From Piezodorus guildinii (taxonomy: Eukaryota > Arthropoda > Insecta > Hemiptera > Pentatomidae), in assembly GCA_023052935.1 (NCBI GenBank), contig CM041292.1, positions 203,693,799 to 203,757,798 on the forward strand: a stretch of DNA of 64,000 nucleotides, written 5' to 3'. Of the stretch, positions 1-10,567 are shown one piece after another; position 1 is the stretch's first letter, and every line of letters begins with the position of its first letter. The position numbers were made by a program, and so were the translations under genes. Under the pieces are notes generated by a model that saw nothing but the letters and a program-made list of their open reading frames with translations, did not search any database and had not been told where the DNA came from.

Positions 1-424
1 ACAAGTCTTATATTAATGATAGACACCATCATCATTTGATGAATATGTCTAATGAACGGCATAATTATCACAATAATGAGCTTGTATTATAAGTATGGCT
101 ATTTAAATTATTCTACTGACAATATTTGTTTTTCAAATAGTATTTAAGTACCAATTACTTTAATATACGTCATCAAATATCACTTTTATTTTAAAAAAGT
201 ATCGTTGAAAACAAATAGTGTTACTCGGTCACCTGCCAGTCGACTTGTAATGGAGCCCCAAACATAGCCTGCTGCCGAAAAGGCCCATTCAGACACTTGT
301 CAGCTTCATTTTCAGCAAACAGTCATGAAAAGCTGTTTTAATAGTCGTTAAAATTTTACTAGTTACCTGAATTACTAAATTTTTATTACTGAATTACTAA
401 ATCACTAGTAAACTTATGAAAGAA

Positions 425-1010
425 AGTGCCATTTCACTATGCCTATACACCATATTCTGAAAAACTGTCATTTCTACTTAATGACTTCGTAAACAATAAG
501 GGAACTAATTCATACTTGAAATTAATTCACATTCTTAACAAAAATATACTTTTTATGAATGACCAAATCCAGACATAATGTTTAAATTATTTTTTTTTTA
601 TTTTTTTTTATGTTTTATCGGCTAAGACTTATTTTATGTTAAAAATTTTATCCCCCGTTTCCAAAAATCAAAATTAAGAAAACATTTATACGAATCCATA
701 CCAGAAAGAAAAATTTCTTGAAGAGTTCGGCGAAAGAGAATTTACAGTTGTAGGACTTTGGTTCGGAAGCAAGGGGGCCATCCCAGTAGCCACTGGATCA
801 TTTTTCGAGAATTATGGACTCAGTTGAAGAAAACAGTTGCAAAACATATCGGAGACCATAATCCTGGACTCACTGTTCCAATTCCTCCTCTATATGGTTA
901 AAAAAAAGTATTTTTCTAAACCGTAAAACAAAATTGGTTTTCGAATAACTCACAAACTATACGTCTCCTGAAAAACTATAAGTATTCATTTAAATGACAA
1001 TCGAATTCCC
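425..1010 (+). pseudogene. Retroelement-like fragment, family X copy 1
   Basis: This segment reappears reverse-complemented at 44990-45835, so it is a dispersed repeat. At about 709-825 it reads as an open peptide containing EFGEREFTVVGLWFGSKGA, then a stop. The VVGLWFGSKGAIP string resembles the VV..w.GS.GaI block found after the RT domain in some non-LTR retrotransposons (inference from family knowledge, not tested). Compared with the 45-kb copy this one lacks several hundred internal bases just before the run of A at 900. Confidence 0.45.
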
Positions 1011-1039
1011 AAGTTCATAAAATCAATGGTATCCTAACT

Positions 1040-1115
1040 AGGGATTGCAATCCGGTGTCATTTTCAATCCGGCCGGATCCGGTCCCAAATTTCATCAATC
1101 CGGCTGGATCCGGAT
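1040..1115. repeat. CCGG-rich short repeat, possible hAT-type end
   Basis: TAGGGATTGCAATCCGG is followed by closely spaced copies of AATCCGG(C/A)CGGATCCGG. A TAGGG start plus ATCCGG subterminal motifs is typical of some hAT-like termini. No matching opposite end or 8-bp duplication was found, so this is weak. Confidence 0.25.
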
Positions 1116-1556
1116 GGTATGACTAAATCAGGTTGATTTTCACTTTTCGGTCCAAGATGAACTGTTAGTATGTTATTCGAATATAATTGTACTCATAATA
1201 GGAAGTTTATAAAATAAAAGTTATGTTAGGATTAGATATGAGCAAAAAAATTAAAGTTAAGTAATTTAGGTAACTAGTAAAATTTTAATGGCTATTAAAA
1301 CAGTCGGCTATGTCACTATTTGCTGAAAATAAAGACTATTTGTTTTCTACCATCCTTTTTTCAAAATCAAAATTGATTTTTGATAATATATACTAAAGTT
1401 ATTAGTACTTACATACAATTTAAAAACAAATATTGTCAGTAGAATAATTTAAAGATTTATCCTCATAATACAAACTCATTATTGTGATAATTATGCCATT
1501 CATCAGACATATTCATCAAAATATGCTTGTGCCCATCATTAATATAAGTGTTTTTT

Positions 1557-1819
1557 GTGATTGTTAGCATTCTCAAATAATTTAAAATTATTGTTATCAC
1601 AATTCCCATCTGAGTTAGTTACGCAAGGATAATTATATCGGATTTTATAAAGTAACTTAATAAATTAATTGAGCTATCTGAGAAAGTGAAGTATAGGAAG
1701 ACGTGAGCAGTAACGTAGCTCAGTCTTCCTAGATTTCGATAGATTTGTAAGCAGTTTATCATATAATTCAGTACACTTGAGTGAGTCAGCACTTGAGTGA
1801 GCAATTTCTCTAAAAAAAA
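1557..1819. other. Unassigned AT-rich spacer
   Basis: It contains short repeats of CACTTGAGTGAG near 1775-1800 and otherwise nothing I can assign. The small open frame on the minus strand has no recognisable domain. Confidence 0.4.
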
Positions 1820-1902
1820 TCTGGTGCGCGCAACACACGACTTTCACTTACCTCCGTTATGTAAATCAAATTAAGAATTTTTAAAAATATTTAGGAATTT
1901 TT

Positions 1903-2772
1903 ACTTTCACTTGCTATATATAGTAAGGGGAAGTATTGCGATCGTGAAAATTTTCGAATTCCACTTTTCAACGGAAATACACTTTTTAGGGTCCCCTGAG
2001 TCCAAATAACCAAGTCCCGCAAAAAGGTGGTAACTCCCGGGCGGAAACGGTAAGTCCTGTGAAACTGAAATTTCATATTTAAGACAACTATACGCCCGAG
2101 ACGTGACAAAACGTTTTTCATCAAAATGAGCTTACCAGAAGAGGCACTTTATACCATGCATTTTGCACCTTTTTTCGATTTTCTCGAAAACGGTTCCGAC
2201 GATTTTGATTAAACTCGCTATATCGATGTAAAATTTAATGGGCTTTAATATAATGTAGGTTTTATTTGGATAAAAATGGTCTGACAGGGCTTAAATGCCG
2301 ATATTTTAAATCTTCCCCTAAAGTACCTTTAATTTTTTAGATTCAATAATAATAACTAGATTATCTTGTTAACGCTGATGAAAAACAGGTAAATATATAA
2401 ATTCAATAAATTCGATACCCAACTAAAGGGGAAAACAGAAAAAATATTTTTTTAATGCAATTTTTCGTTTTTGAACATAAGAGCAGTAATATACATGTAT
2501 GATATACCGTTGGAGAGCTAAAGATTTTAGAAAAAATATCTTATACACAAGCTCTTAGAAGTTAATAGAGAGTGATGAGAAGAAGATAAGCTAACTGGTT
2601 ATTTTAGATAATAATATAATAGATTTTTTAATAAAACACATGTTTCTTTATAAATTCAATTTGATTAATTCCTTAATAGTTTCACGTATTTTTATCTCTA
2701 ACTGTATTTGAAAATTCTTTTATTGATTTTAAAAATCGAGGTAAGTGAAAGTCGTGTGTTGCCCGCACCAGA
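1903..2772 (-). mobile_element. HINE copy H2, nested in H1
   Basis: Near full length (870 bp) in reverse orientation. It begins ACTTTCACTTGC with the hairpin TATATATAGTAAG and ends GTGTTGCCCGCACCAGA. It is flanked on both sides by T runs inside H1. H1 sequence stops at the ATTTTT before 1903 and continues at TTTTTTACATTGG after 2772. The (AC)n tract is nearly lost in this copy. Confidence 0.85.
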
Positions 2773-3031
2773 TTTTTTACATTGGATTTTAATAGAAACA
2801 CGTGTTCTATTAAATAGTCTATTACATTATTACCTACGACAATCAGTTTGTTTTATCAGCTTTTCACCACTCTCCGTTAACTTTTACAATAATATATACA
2901 AGATTAATTTTTTCTAAAATCTTTAGCATTCCAACGGGATATTATACATATATATTATGTTCTTAAGTTCCAAAAATAAAAATTGGATAAAAAAAAATAT
3001 GTTTGCAGTTTTCTCCTTTAGTTAGATATCG

Positions 3032-4263
3032 GCTCCTTCCGAGTTCGCTGTGGTGTAGAATTTTCTAACTTTTATCCCATTGAGGCCGGTGTTCCTCAAG
3101 GCAGCGTCTTGGGACCCGTCCTCTACATCCTTTACACTGCTGATATTCCTAATCATCCTGACACCTTTCTGGCAACATTTGCAGATGACACCGCCATCCT
3201 ATCATCCGATTCCGATCCTGAAACAGCATCCTTAATCCTGCAAAGACACCTTTGTCTTATCGAGGACTGGTGTAATGCTTGGCGTATTAAGGTTAATGAA
3301 AGCAAATGCACCCACGTCACCTTCACCCTTCGACGCAAATCCTGTCCAATGGTTCATTTCAATTCTATACCGCTTCCTTCCTCAGACACAGTCCGGTATC
3401 TTGGCTTACTACTAGACAAAAGATTGACGTGGAACCCACATACAAGACTTAAACGAAAAGAACTCAACAGACGATTCGGACAGTTATACAGACTACTAAA
3501 CAGAAAATCTAAGCTTACAGTTGACAACAAATTATTACTTTACAAGACAATACTGAAACCAATCTGGACCTACGGACTTGAACTGTGGGGGACAGCTAAA
3601 CGTTCTAACATCAAACGCATTCAATCCTTTCAATCCAAAGTCCTGCGAATAATAGTAAATGCTCCTTATTATGTATCCAACTATACCTTGCACCACGACC
3701 TTAATGTTCCATTTATTTCAGACCTGATTCCATCTAAATTTTCCAAATTCCACCAGAACCTCATTCATCATCCTAATCCTCTAGCACAATCCCTATCCAG
3801 CTCCACTCATCCATACAACCCTCCCAGAAGGTTGAAACGGCAGTGGCCCCGAGACATATTGTAATCTATTCTGGAGTTCTGACACTCAGATTCTCCTCTC
3901 ATGTGCGGTGTGATTGTGGCTGTGGCGCCCTCACTTAGCTTCCGCTGGCTCTGACCAGTGATGCGGCTGTGGGGGGACAAGCCCCGTCCGGGGTTTCCCG
4001 AGCTGATTGTAAATATTGTACATAGGTATGAATGAGACATGTTTTGTTTATTTATTTGTTAACTTCATTTATTTGTATTTATTTTATCTATAAATTTTGT
4101 TATTGTATACGTTTATTTATTTTGATTTTATTTTATGTAATTTGACTTTCCTTTTGTTTATATTGTAAATATTGTATGAATGAGGTCCTGTAGCACTATT
4201 ATTATTGTCTATTATGACAAATTGTCATATATACGAATAAAAAAAAAAAAAAAAAAAAAAAAA
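3032..4263 (+). mobile_element. 5'-truncated Jockey-like LINE with 11-bp TSD
   Basis: The element starts inside its RT domain and ends in a 3'UTR, AATAAA at 4228 and a poly(A) run to 4263. It is flanked by the direct repeat GTTAGATATCG (3021-3031 and 4264-4274), a perfect 11-bp target-site duplication. Both copies belong to the host HINE H1. 5' truncation, poly(A) and TSD are the signature of target-primed reverse transcription. It matches the copies at 12653-13376 and 14049-15554 (subfamily A). Confidence 0.93.
3034..3864 (+). CDS. Partial reverse transcriptase, C-terminal half
   Basis: An open frame of about 276 codons runs from the truncation point to TAA at 3864. It lacks RT motifs 1-3 and all of the endonuclease domain. 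It keeps the motif-4 block GVPQGSVLGPVLYILYTAD (about residues 20-40), the catalytic box FADD followed by TAILS (about 50-58), and the downstream VRYLGLLLDKRLTWNPH and KPIWTYGLELWG blocks typical of Jockey-clade LINEs. It ends RLKRQWPRDIL. It has no stop codon or frameshift, which suggests fairly recent insertion. It is non-functional because the front half is missing, and it has no promoter of its own. Confidence 0.9.
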   Translation, partial: SFRVRCGVEFSNFYPIEAGVPQGSVLGPVLYILYTADIPNHPDTFLATFADDTAILSSDSDPETASLILQRHLCLIEDWCNAWRIKVNESKCTHVTFTLRRKSCPMVHFNSIPLPSSDTVRYLGLLLDKRLTWNPHTRLKRKELNRRFGQLYRLLNRKSKLTVDNKLLLYKTILKPIWTYGLELWGTAKRSNIKRIQSFQSKVLRIIVNAPYYVSNYTLHHDLNVPFISDLIPSKFSKFHQNLIHHPNPLAQSLSSSTHPYNPPRRLKRQWPRDIL

Positions 4264-4789
4264 GTTAGATATCGAATTTGTTCAACTTATATATTTACCT
4301 TTTTTTTGGCAATGCTAATCAGATGATATGGTCAGTTTCATAAAATCTACCAAATTGAAGGTACTTTAAAGGAAGACATTTTAAAATATTCGCATTTAAG
4401 CCCTGTTAAAATATTTCAATCAGAACGAAACCTATACTATATAAAAGTCCGTTCATTTTTTTTCATCGATATAGCGAGCTAAATGAAAATCGTTTTTGAG
4501 ATAATCGAAAAAAGTGCTAAATACATGGAATAAAGTAGGACTTCCGGTCAGCTGATTTTAGTGAAAAAGTTGCTGTGACATCTGGGGAGTATAGTTGTCT
4601 TAAATATGCAATTTCAGTTTCACAGAACTTTTCGTTTTCGCACGGGAGTTACCCCAAACACCGACCTTTTTTCGGGACTTAGTCATTTGGACTCAGAAGA
4701 CCCTAAAACGTTCATTTCCGTCCAAAACAAGAATTAGAAACTTTTCACGGTCCCAATACTTTCCCTTACTATATATAGTAAGTGAAAGT

Positions 4790-4926
4790 AATAGATTATT
4801 TAATAAAGCACATGTTTTTTTTTTAAAAAATCCAATGTAAATAATTTTTTAACAATTTATTTTCTTTCTAAATTTGTTTAAAAATTCTCAAATTGATATT
4901 AATAACGGTGGTAAGCGCGCACCAGA
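4790..4926 (-). mobile_element. HINE fragment H3
   Basis: This is the 5' portion of a reverse-oriented HINE: AATAGATTATTTAATAAAGC, then ACATG, a TCCAATGTAAATAATT segment, and a decayed end GGTAAGCGCGCACCAGA that has lost the TGAAAGTCGTGTGTTGCC stretch. It directly abuts the 3' end of H1. Confidence 0.7.
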
Positions 4927-5384
4927 TATTTTTTAATTAAAACGAATTGTTAAAGTTTTTATATGATGCTTTTTATGATGTTATCCGGTAATCCTTCAGA
5001 CTGAATGAAAGGTATGTTTTATAATACTGTTTTATTTATTTTATTTTCGCCGACGCTTTGACCTACATTCAAGGCTCTCATCCGATCTAAATAGCGACAA
5101 GAAAACAAAAAGTAGCTCAGCGAGGAAAATTCTAAGCGGTGGAGTGTCATTAATTGATTTGGTATAGAATCATAAACCACAAAATTAATGGTTAAGTACT
5201 ATAAAATCTATAGATAAATTTACCTTTCATTTCCTATCAATTCTACTAGTTTTAATGCTACGTTCTCTAAATCCAGCTTTTATTATTTTACTTACAAGAA
5301 GAGGATTACAAATGTGTTTCACCGATTTTGATGCAATTTCTTCAGGTAAAACTATACATTAAACAATTATCATATTCAAAATTT
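4927..5384. other. Unassigned single-copy-looking sequence
   Basis: It contains no repeat I recognise and no long open frame. A stretch of somewhat higher GC sits at 5045-5150. Confidence 0.4.
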
Positions 5385-5965
5385 CAATTACTGTTTCTTA
5401 CTGTGTACTATGTTATGTTTCTTTATAATTGCTTATTATGTAATTCAATCTTGTATTTACTTGCCTTAATTTGTTTATTTATTTAACGCCACTTTATGCT
5501 ACTGTGGCTAATCGGAGGACGCTACAGTGGGTTTGCAGGTTTTATTAGGATAGGGATCTTTAACGAGTACCTGACATCGCACAGGCTCGGGTCCACCTTT
5601 TAACGTCCCCTCCAAAGGACGGCATAACTAAGGATTTTTTACCCCCATTAAAAAATCCTAGGACCACCTGCAAGTTCGAACCCGTGACCTTTGGCATAGG
5701 AGGCTGTTATGCTAACCACCCAGCTACGCGTGATCCCACTTGCCTTAAATTTATATCTTGTATAGATGCATTTGTATTCTTTATTGCTTTTGGTTTAGTC
5801 AATTAGTATTTATTACTGTGTACTGTTTCTTGTAATTGTTTTTTTTTTTTTGTAATTATTAGGTATTATATAATTCAAATTTGTATTTGCATGCCTTAAT
5901 TTTATATCTAAGCAATTATAAAAAAACATAACATAGTACACAGTAAGAAATTGACAAAACCAAAA
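5385..5965. repeat. Dispersed repeat with direct and inverted ~50-80-bp units
   Basis: A unit built around TTACTGTGTACT, a run of T, and TATAATTCAA..TTGTATTT occurs at 5391-5465. It recurs in direct orientation at 5815-5900 and partly inverted at 5912-5956 (CATAACATAGTACACAGTAA). Related units occur twice at 18700-18900. It is non-coding, and a SINE has inserted between the two direct copies. Confidence 0.6.
5470..5737 (-). mobile_element. tRNA-derived SINE, family S1, with 11-bp TSD
   Basis: Read on the minus strand it starts with a tRNA-like head, with box A-like GTAGCTGGGTGGTTAG and box B-like GGGTTCGAACTTG. It continues through a unique body (GATGTCAGGTACTCGTTAAA) and ends in a (TAAA)n-type tail. 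It is flanked by ACTTGCCTTAA at 5459-5469 and 5738-5748, a perfect 11-bp duplication. The head predicts RNA polymerase III transcription. About ten other copies of this family lie in the window. Confidence 0.88.
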
Positions 5966-6503
5966 GTCAATAATGAATACATATACTTGTACATAGGATA
6001 AATATCAGAATGAGTGACGCAGGCTGGTATTGACGACATGTCTATAGTGATGAGTAATTTTCATTCAATAATTCAGCAATTTTTTCTTCATTGAGGGATT
6101 TCGCCCATATTTTAACATTTTAGTAATAATTTGAATCCTTTGGAGGATTTTTGTGAGAAAATTCTAAATTTGGAGGAATATTATTGTAAACAGTAGCAAT
6201 GGAATAACAAGTCTGATCTGTCGTTCAGGTATGTTTTGGTCTTGGCACAACTAAGCTACAGTAATTTTTCAGTCTTGTAGAAAAACGGTGGTCAATCTTC
6301 CGGTCTAAAATACAAATTTTGAAACTTAACTATTTTTTTTCTACCTTTACTGGAACTAGATATATTAAATAAAATGTGTTTTTCGACTCCTTGGGAGTTT
6401 TGGGCCCTAATCTTTTTCAGAGTCTAATGATTCAATGTCTAGTTTTATTTAAATGAATTTCATCAAAATCTGTTAGACAAATTTCGGATCCTCTGCTAAA
6501 AAA
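5966..6503. other. Unassigned sequence before the tandem array
   Basis: AT-rich, with no open frame above noise and no repeat match seen elsewhere in the window. Confidence 0.4.
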
Positions 6504-7745
6504 ATACCTATAGCTCTACAACCAATGAAGGGTCTTGAGCGGTAATAATAAGGTGACTTGGCCGAGTTTTTCTCGCCAATTTTTTTTTTTTTTTTTTGAT
6601 TATCCTAATGACCTTCAAGATTTGAAACCAAATCCTATATGGTCAGTACCTGTTTGCCATAATTTAATAGAACCTTAGGTTACGGAACCAAATATAATAG
6701 AAAAAGATCAATAAATTAATTAAAAAGAGAAAAAACAAAATAATGTAAATGAGAGAGGAAGGTGGCTCAAAAGAAATAGAAAAAATGAAATAATATTAAA
6801 ATTAAATTAAACTCTTTAAAGTGCCTCTTTTTTTTTCTTTTTTCTTTTTTTTTTTTTTTTTTTGTTAGATTTTACATTTAGTTTATTTAAATTAATAAAC
6901 TAAAATACCTATAACTCTATGACCAATGAAGGGTCTTGAGCGGTAATAATAAGGTGACTTGGCCGAGTTTTTCTCGCCAATTGTTTTTTTTTTTTTTTTT
7001 TTGATTATCCAAATGACCTTCATGATTTGAAGCCAAATCCTATATGGTCAGTACCTGTTTGCCATAATTTAATAGAAACTTAGGTTACGGAACCAAATAT
7101 AATAGAAAAAGATCAATTAATTAATTAAAAAGAGAAAAAACAAAATAATGTAAATGAGAGAGGAAGGTGGCTCAAAAGAAATAGAAAAAATGTAATAATA
7201 TTAAAATTAAATTAAACTCTTTAAAGTGCCTATTTTTTTATCTTTTTTTATTGAAATTAATAAACTAAAATACCTATAACTCTATGACCAATGAAGGGTC
7301 TTGAGCGGTAATAATAAGGTGACTTGGCCGAGTTTTTCTCGCTAATTTTTTTTTTTTTTTTTTTTGATTATCCAAATGACCTTCAAGATTTGAAACCAAA
7401 TCCTATATGGTCAGTACCTGTTTGCCATAATTTAATAGAAACTTAGGTTACGGAACCAAATATAATAGAAAAAGATCAATAAATTAATTAAATAGAGAAA
7501 AAACAAAATAATGTAAATGAGAGAGGAAGGTGGCTCAAAAGAAATGAAATAATATTAAAATTAAATTAAACTCTTTAAAGTGCCTCTTTTTTTTTCTTTT
7601 TCTTTTTTTTTTTTTTTTTTGTTAGATTTTACATTTAGTTTATTGAAATTAATAAACTAAAATACCTATAACTCTATGACCAATGAAGGGTCTTGAGCGG
7701 TAATAATAAGGTGACTTGGCCGAGTTTTTGTCTCCAATTTTTGGG
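6504..7745. repeat. Tandem array of ~365-401-bp units
   Basis: Three full units (6504-6904, 6905-7269, 7270-7661) and a partial fourth (7662-7745) lie head to tail. Each begins ATACCTATA(G/A)CTCTA and continues GAAGGGTCTTGAGCGGTAAT, GACTTGGCCGAG, a poly(T) run, CTATATGGTCAGTACCTG, GAGAGAGGAAGGTGGCTCAA and a second poly(T) run. Units differ mainly in poly(T) length and in a deletion in unit 2. The start of the unit resembles the reverse complement of the 3' end of SINE family S2, so the array may have grown from a S2-adjacent duplication. Confidence 0.88.
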
Positions 7746-8094
7746 TATTTAAAGGGGTTGGTTGTGCCCCGGGGGACCGCCTCACTCTAATTTGACCGAG
7801 CGACTGATTACAATAGAATATATTTTATATGCGAAAGACAAAGTCTTGTACAAATTTAGAACATAAAATACAATTATAAAAGAAATATAACCTGAGTCTA
7901 GTGCTCTTTACCAACAACATTAAACAAAAGATAAAACAGGTACTCCTTGACAAAATAGTAAACAAAAATAAAACGAACATAATATTGATTACTACACAAT
8001 ATTAAACATAAAATAGTGAGACATCTAAAATAAACGGAAGCGTAGTAAAAGAACAGATATTAAATGGTCTCGAAAACTATTTACATAATATTGT
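7746..8094 (-). other. Probable 3' UTR of the adjacent LINE
   Basis: This lies directly downstream (minus strand) of the LINE frame ending at 8095. It is AT-rich and non-coding, with a GC-rich stretch GTGCCCCGGGGGACCGC at 7769. Assignment to the LINE is by position only. Confidence 0.35.
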
Positions 8095-9700
8095 TTATAT
8101 GGAACTAATAGAATCATATTTATTACATATGTTTAAGATATAAATATAAAGACTGTTTAATTTGGCTTCACTATTAATGTTCAGGATATTTTCAATTTTT
8201 TGTAGGTCACAGGATATGGATTCAGATGGTTTTATGATATATTGTCTATTGTCTTTAAAGGTTGGGCAATGTAGGAGGATATGGTACAAACTATTGTTGA
8301 AATAATCATTGCAGAATATACAAAGTTCATTTGCCTTAATAATAATTGTTTTGTTTCCATGGTGGAGTTTGATGCTCTCTGGGTTTCCTACCCTTAGGGC
8401 CAGTTGCACCAGCCTCGGTTAAACCCAAGGTGAGCTTGCCCCAGGTAAAACTACGGTAGACAGCTGAACTCCGATTTGAGCTGGGAGCGTTGTTGGTTCG
8501 GCGTTTACACTTAAACTACTGTCTCACGGGAGATGAAAGGTAGATCCGCCATTTTACTTCCTTATTTTAATTCTTAACCTTATCAGCTTAGCTACTTTGG
8601 AACTTCTTTTTAAGGGATAAATTCTTCTATTTCTAAAGTTTGTTATTAAAAGAATATGGACTATTTATTATTTGTTTCCTGAATGAGAATAAATTTGTTT
8701 GGATTGTTTGTGATTTTTTTTCTCTTTCATTCCACAGCAATAAGTCCACAAAATATCATATATTTTGGTTTTTAGTCACTTTTTTAATTTCATATGGAGT
8801 CCGTAGAATAATATTAACAACATACCCCCTCTTGTTAATTGGAAATTAAAACCCTAATTATATAAAACATATTGTAGAACATTTTGTACAAAATTAGGAG
8901 ATATTTGTCTCTAGTCTACATTTAAATGCATTGATAATACAATTAATTGGTTAATGAAAAATCAATCATTTGGGATCAAAAATTTCAAAAAATGATATGG
9001 AACCTACTGAAAATCATCCTCCAGATACAGAATGTAGACAACTTATTTTTAAGAGGAATATAGTGGCAGTTTTAACTGACTTAAAAAAGTCATAGGCCTA
9101 GGAATCACTAAAGAACTATTAATAATGATAACAACTTAAATATCTTATATTTACAAAACCAAACATTGTCAATTATTTAGAGAGGATCTATTTCAATGGA
9201 ATAAATAATAAAACTGTAATTATAAAATGAAAATGTTGATTAAAATTTTACGAAAATAAAACAAAAATTAAAATACCTTTAGTATATTAATAGCTACAAA
9301 TTAATTAATTAATAACAAATTAATAATATATTCTTCGTCATCTGTCAAGGGTTCAATGTTAATCAAATCCATTTCCTTGAAATAGTAGCAGATAAAACAA
9401 TAACATAAAACAAAAGTGATACTATTTCACAAGCCCCTGGATGGTTAGCTCTTTACTGGAGGTCAAACGGTGAGCCTTGCCCAGTAAAGTTTACCGTGGA
9501 TTCAGCATCCCTGCCCTAGGTGGTGCAACGGGCAATGGCTGACTTCAACGGAGGTTACCCTTACCGCACTCTGACCTGGGCTGGTGCAACTGGCCCTTAG
9601 TCGGCTGATACACCTCATTTTCTTAAAATTTAGCCAATATGTTAGTTACGCTTTTGGTTTATGTAGGTTGTAACTGCTGGGTAATCGGTATATCGGGTTA
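8095..9700 (-). pseudogene. LINE ORF2 C-terminus, split by a MITE
   Basis: The minus-strand frame from 8095 to 8396 reads LRVGNPESIKLHHGN, then CIFC...HILLHCP, a C2HC-type cluster, and ends at TAA. This arrangement (a RLRIGH-like motif, then C-x2-C, H, C) is typical of the region after RNase H in I-like LINEs. If the 8397-9595 insert and one copy of TTA are removed, the frame continues upstream at 9599 as WLNFKKMRCISRL, joining ISRL to RVGN. The element was therefore coding when the MITE hit. The N-terminal remainder is missing. Confidence 0.75.
8397..9595. mobile_element. PIF/Harbinger-like MITE, ~1.2 kb, TSD TTA
   Basis: The ends are perfect inverted repeats of 18 bp: GGGCCAGTTGCACCAGCC on the left and its complement on the right. 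They are flanked by TTA on both sides (8394-8396 and 9596-9598). A GGGCC..TTGCACCA terminus with a 3-bp TWA duplication is typical of PIF/Harbinger elements. No transposase frame is present. Subterminal GC-rich motifs occur on both sides (8400-8540 and 9430-9595). It interrupts a LINE reading frame cleanly. Confidence 0.85.
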
Positions 9701-9867
9701 CTATTAATTTCATTTTTCATATTATTCATTTAATTTCATATTAATGTTATTGCTCTATTAATTTCAGTTGAATAGTTATTGTCTATGATTGTTTCGATAT
9801 GATTATTGTTTGTGATTCAAAATATCGAAATAAAACTGAAATAATTGAATAAATGGTTGTTCTGCCA

Positions 9868-9935
9868 AAGCCGTAGTTTGAACCCGATACCCGGAGAGCA
9901 GTAGACTAGTGCTTTATCCATGTTTTACTTAAAAT
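9868..9935 (-). mobile_element. SINE S2 fragment (tRNA-like head)
   Basis: The reverse complement reads through ACTAGTCTACTGCTCTCCGG, then GGTATCGGGTTCAAACTACGG, a decayed box B, then TCTGCC. It matches the first ~65 bases of the copies at 37570 and 49630. Confidence 0.55.
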
Positions 9936-9949
9936 ATGGCAAAACCAAA

Positions 9950-10325
9950 AAAAGGTGTAGGAATATGCCGAGCTGAAGGAAGGCTCAGCCAAAGGAATGT
10001 TTATTGATCCCAGAGCGGTGTTTATTTTGTCATTATGAGAGAGAGAGGAACCAAACAATGGCTCATTGTTTAGCCTAAAACGGACAGAGAAAACCGTTGG
10101 ACTGTCTCAAACAATCCGTGCTCCTCAGCTCCCAAACAGAACGTCCTATTTTGAGTGCTGCCACGGACTGTTTGTCCAAGTCCCAACTCAAACAACGTAG
10201 CAGGAAGTTGTCTGCTCCCTGTTTACTCCGCTACAAATTGAATGATGGCGGTAATAAGATATCCCGCCGCGCTAAAACAAAACCTTCTTCGATGCTCAAT
10301 ACAATAGATCCGAAAATCTAAAAGA
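9950..10325. other. GC-elevated, non-repetitive island
   Basis: Base composition is clearly richer in G and C than the surroundings, with CGCCGCGC and GATGGCGG, and I see no other copy in the window. A 74-codon open frame (10097-10321) has no recognisable domain. It could be a conserved non-coding or regulatory segment, or an unrecognised repeat. Confidence 0.35.
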
Positions 10326-10567
10326 AGGCTAACTAATTGCAATGTTTTCAAGAATTTTAAAATCATTAAAAATGTTATTAATGGATATTGCTAGTTTCGT
10401 GTATTTACCTAATATAATACATGTTTATATTGACGTAATTATTCTTAACTGTTGAGTATATATTGGGTTGGGTCACATGAAATGTCCGTTTTCAAGGATT
10501 GTTATCAAAAATACGATATGAAAGCAAGATAATTTTATTCGTAGTATTTACCTTCTTTTTCTACATA

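Larger units (their letters stand above)
1..1556. mobile_element. Element with ~300-380-bp inverted terminal arms
   Basis: The first ~380 bases and the stretch 1255-1556 are diverged inverted repeats. ATTAATGAT, GATGAATATGTCT, CATAATTATCACAATAATGA and TCTACTGACAATATTTG appear on the left and reverse-complemented on the right. The left end is cut by the window edge or lies within a few bases of it. The centre holds a retroelement-like coding fragment (425-1010) and a short CCGG-rich repeat (1040-1115). This is a fold-back or long-TIR DNA transposon, or two oppositely oriented repeat copies. No transposase is visible. Confidence 0.6.
1820..4789 (+). mobile_element. HINE copy H1, split by two insertions
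   Basis: The 5' end (TCTGGTGCGCGCAACACACG, then ACTTTCACTTAC) lies at 1820. The 3' end (TATATATAGTAAGTGAAAGT) is at 4789. The body is interrupted by an opposite-strand HINE at 1903-2772 and by a Jockey-like LINE at 3032-4263, and the sequence resumes in register after each. Without the insertions the element is about 870 bp, the family length. It encodes no protein. The nesting shows H1 is older than both insertions. Confidence 0.85.

Noticed and set aside
1891..2124. Recurrent ~70-110-codon frame MMKNVL/MMKKVLSRLGRIVVLN in many places (also 23234, 54134, 62105)
   Set aside because: It is a chance frame inside the HINE 3' region, reading through the microsatellite and hairpin. It varies in length with the GT tract and breaks in other copies, so it is not a conserved protein.
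6504..7745. CRISPR-like regular repeats
   Set aside because: The repeat unit is ~400 bp with no spacers and the context is eukaryotic. It is an ordinary tandem array.
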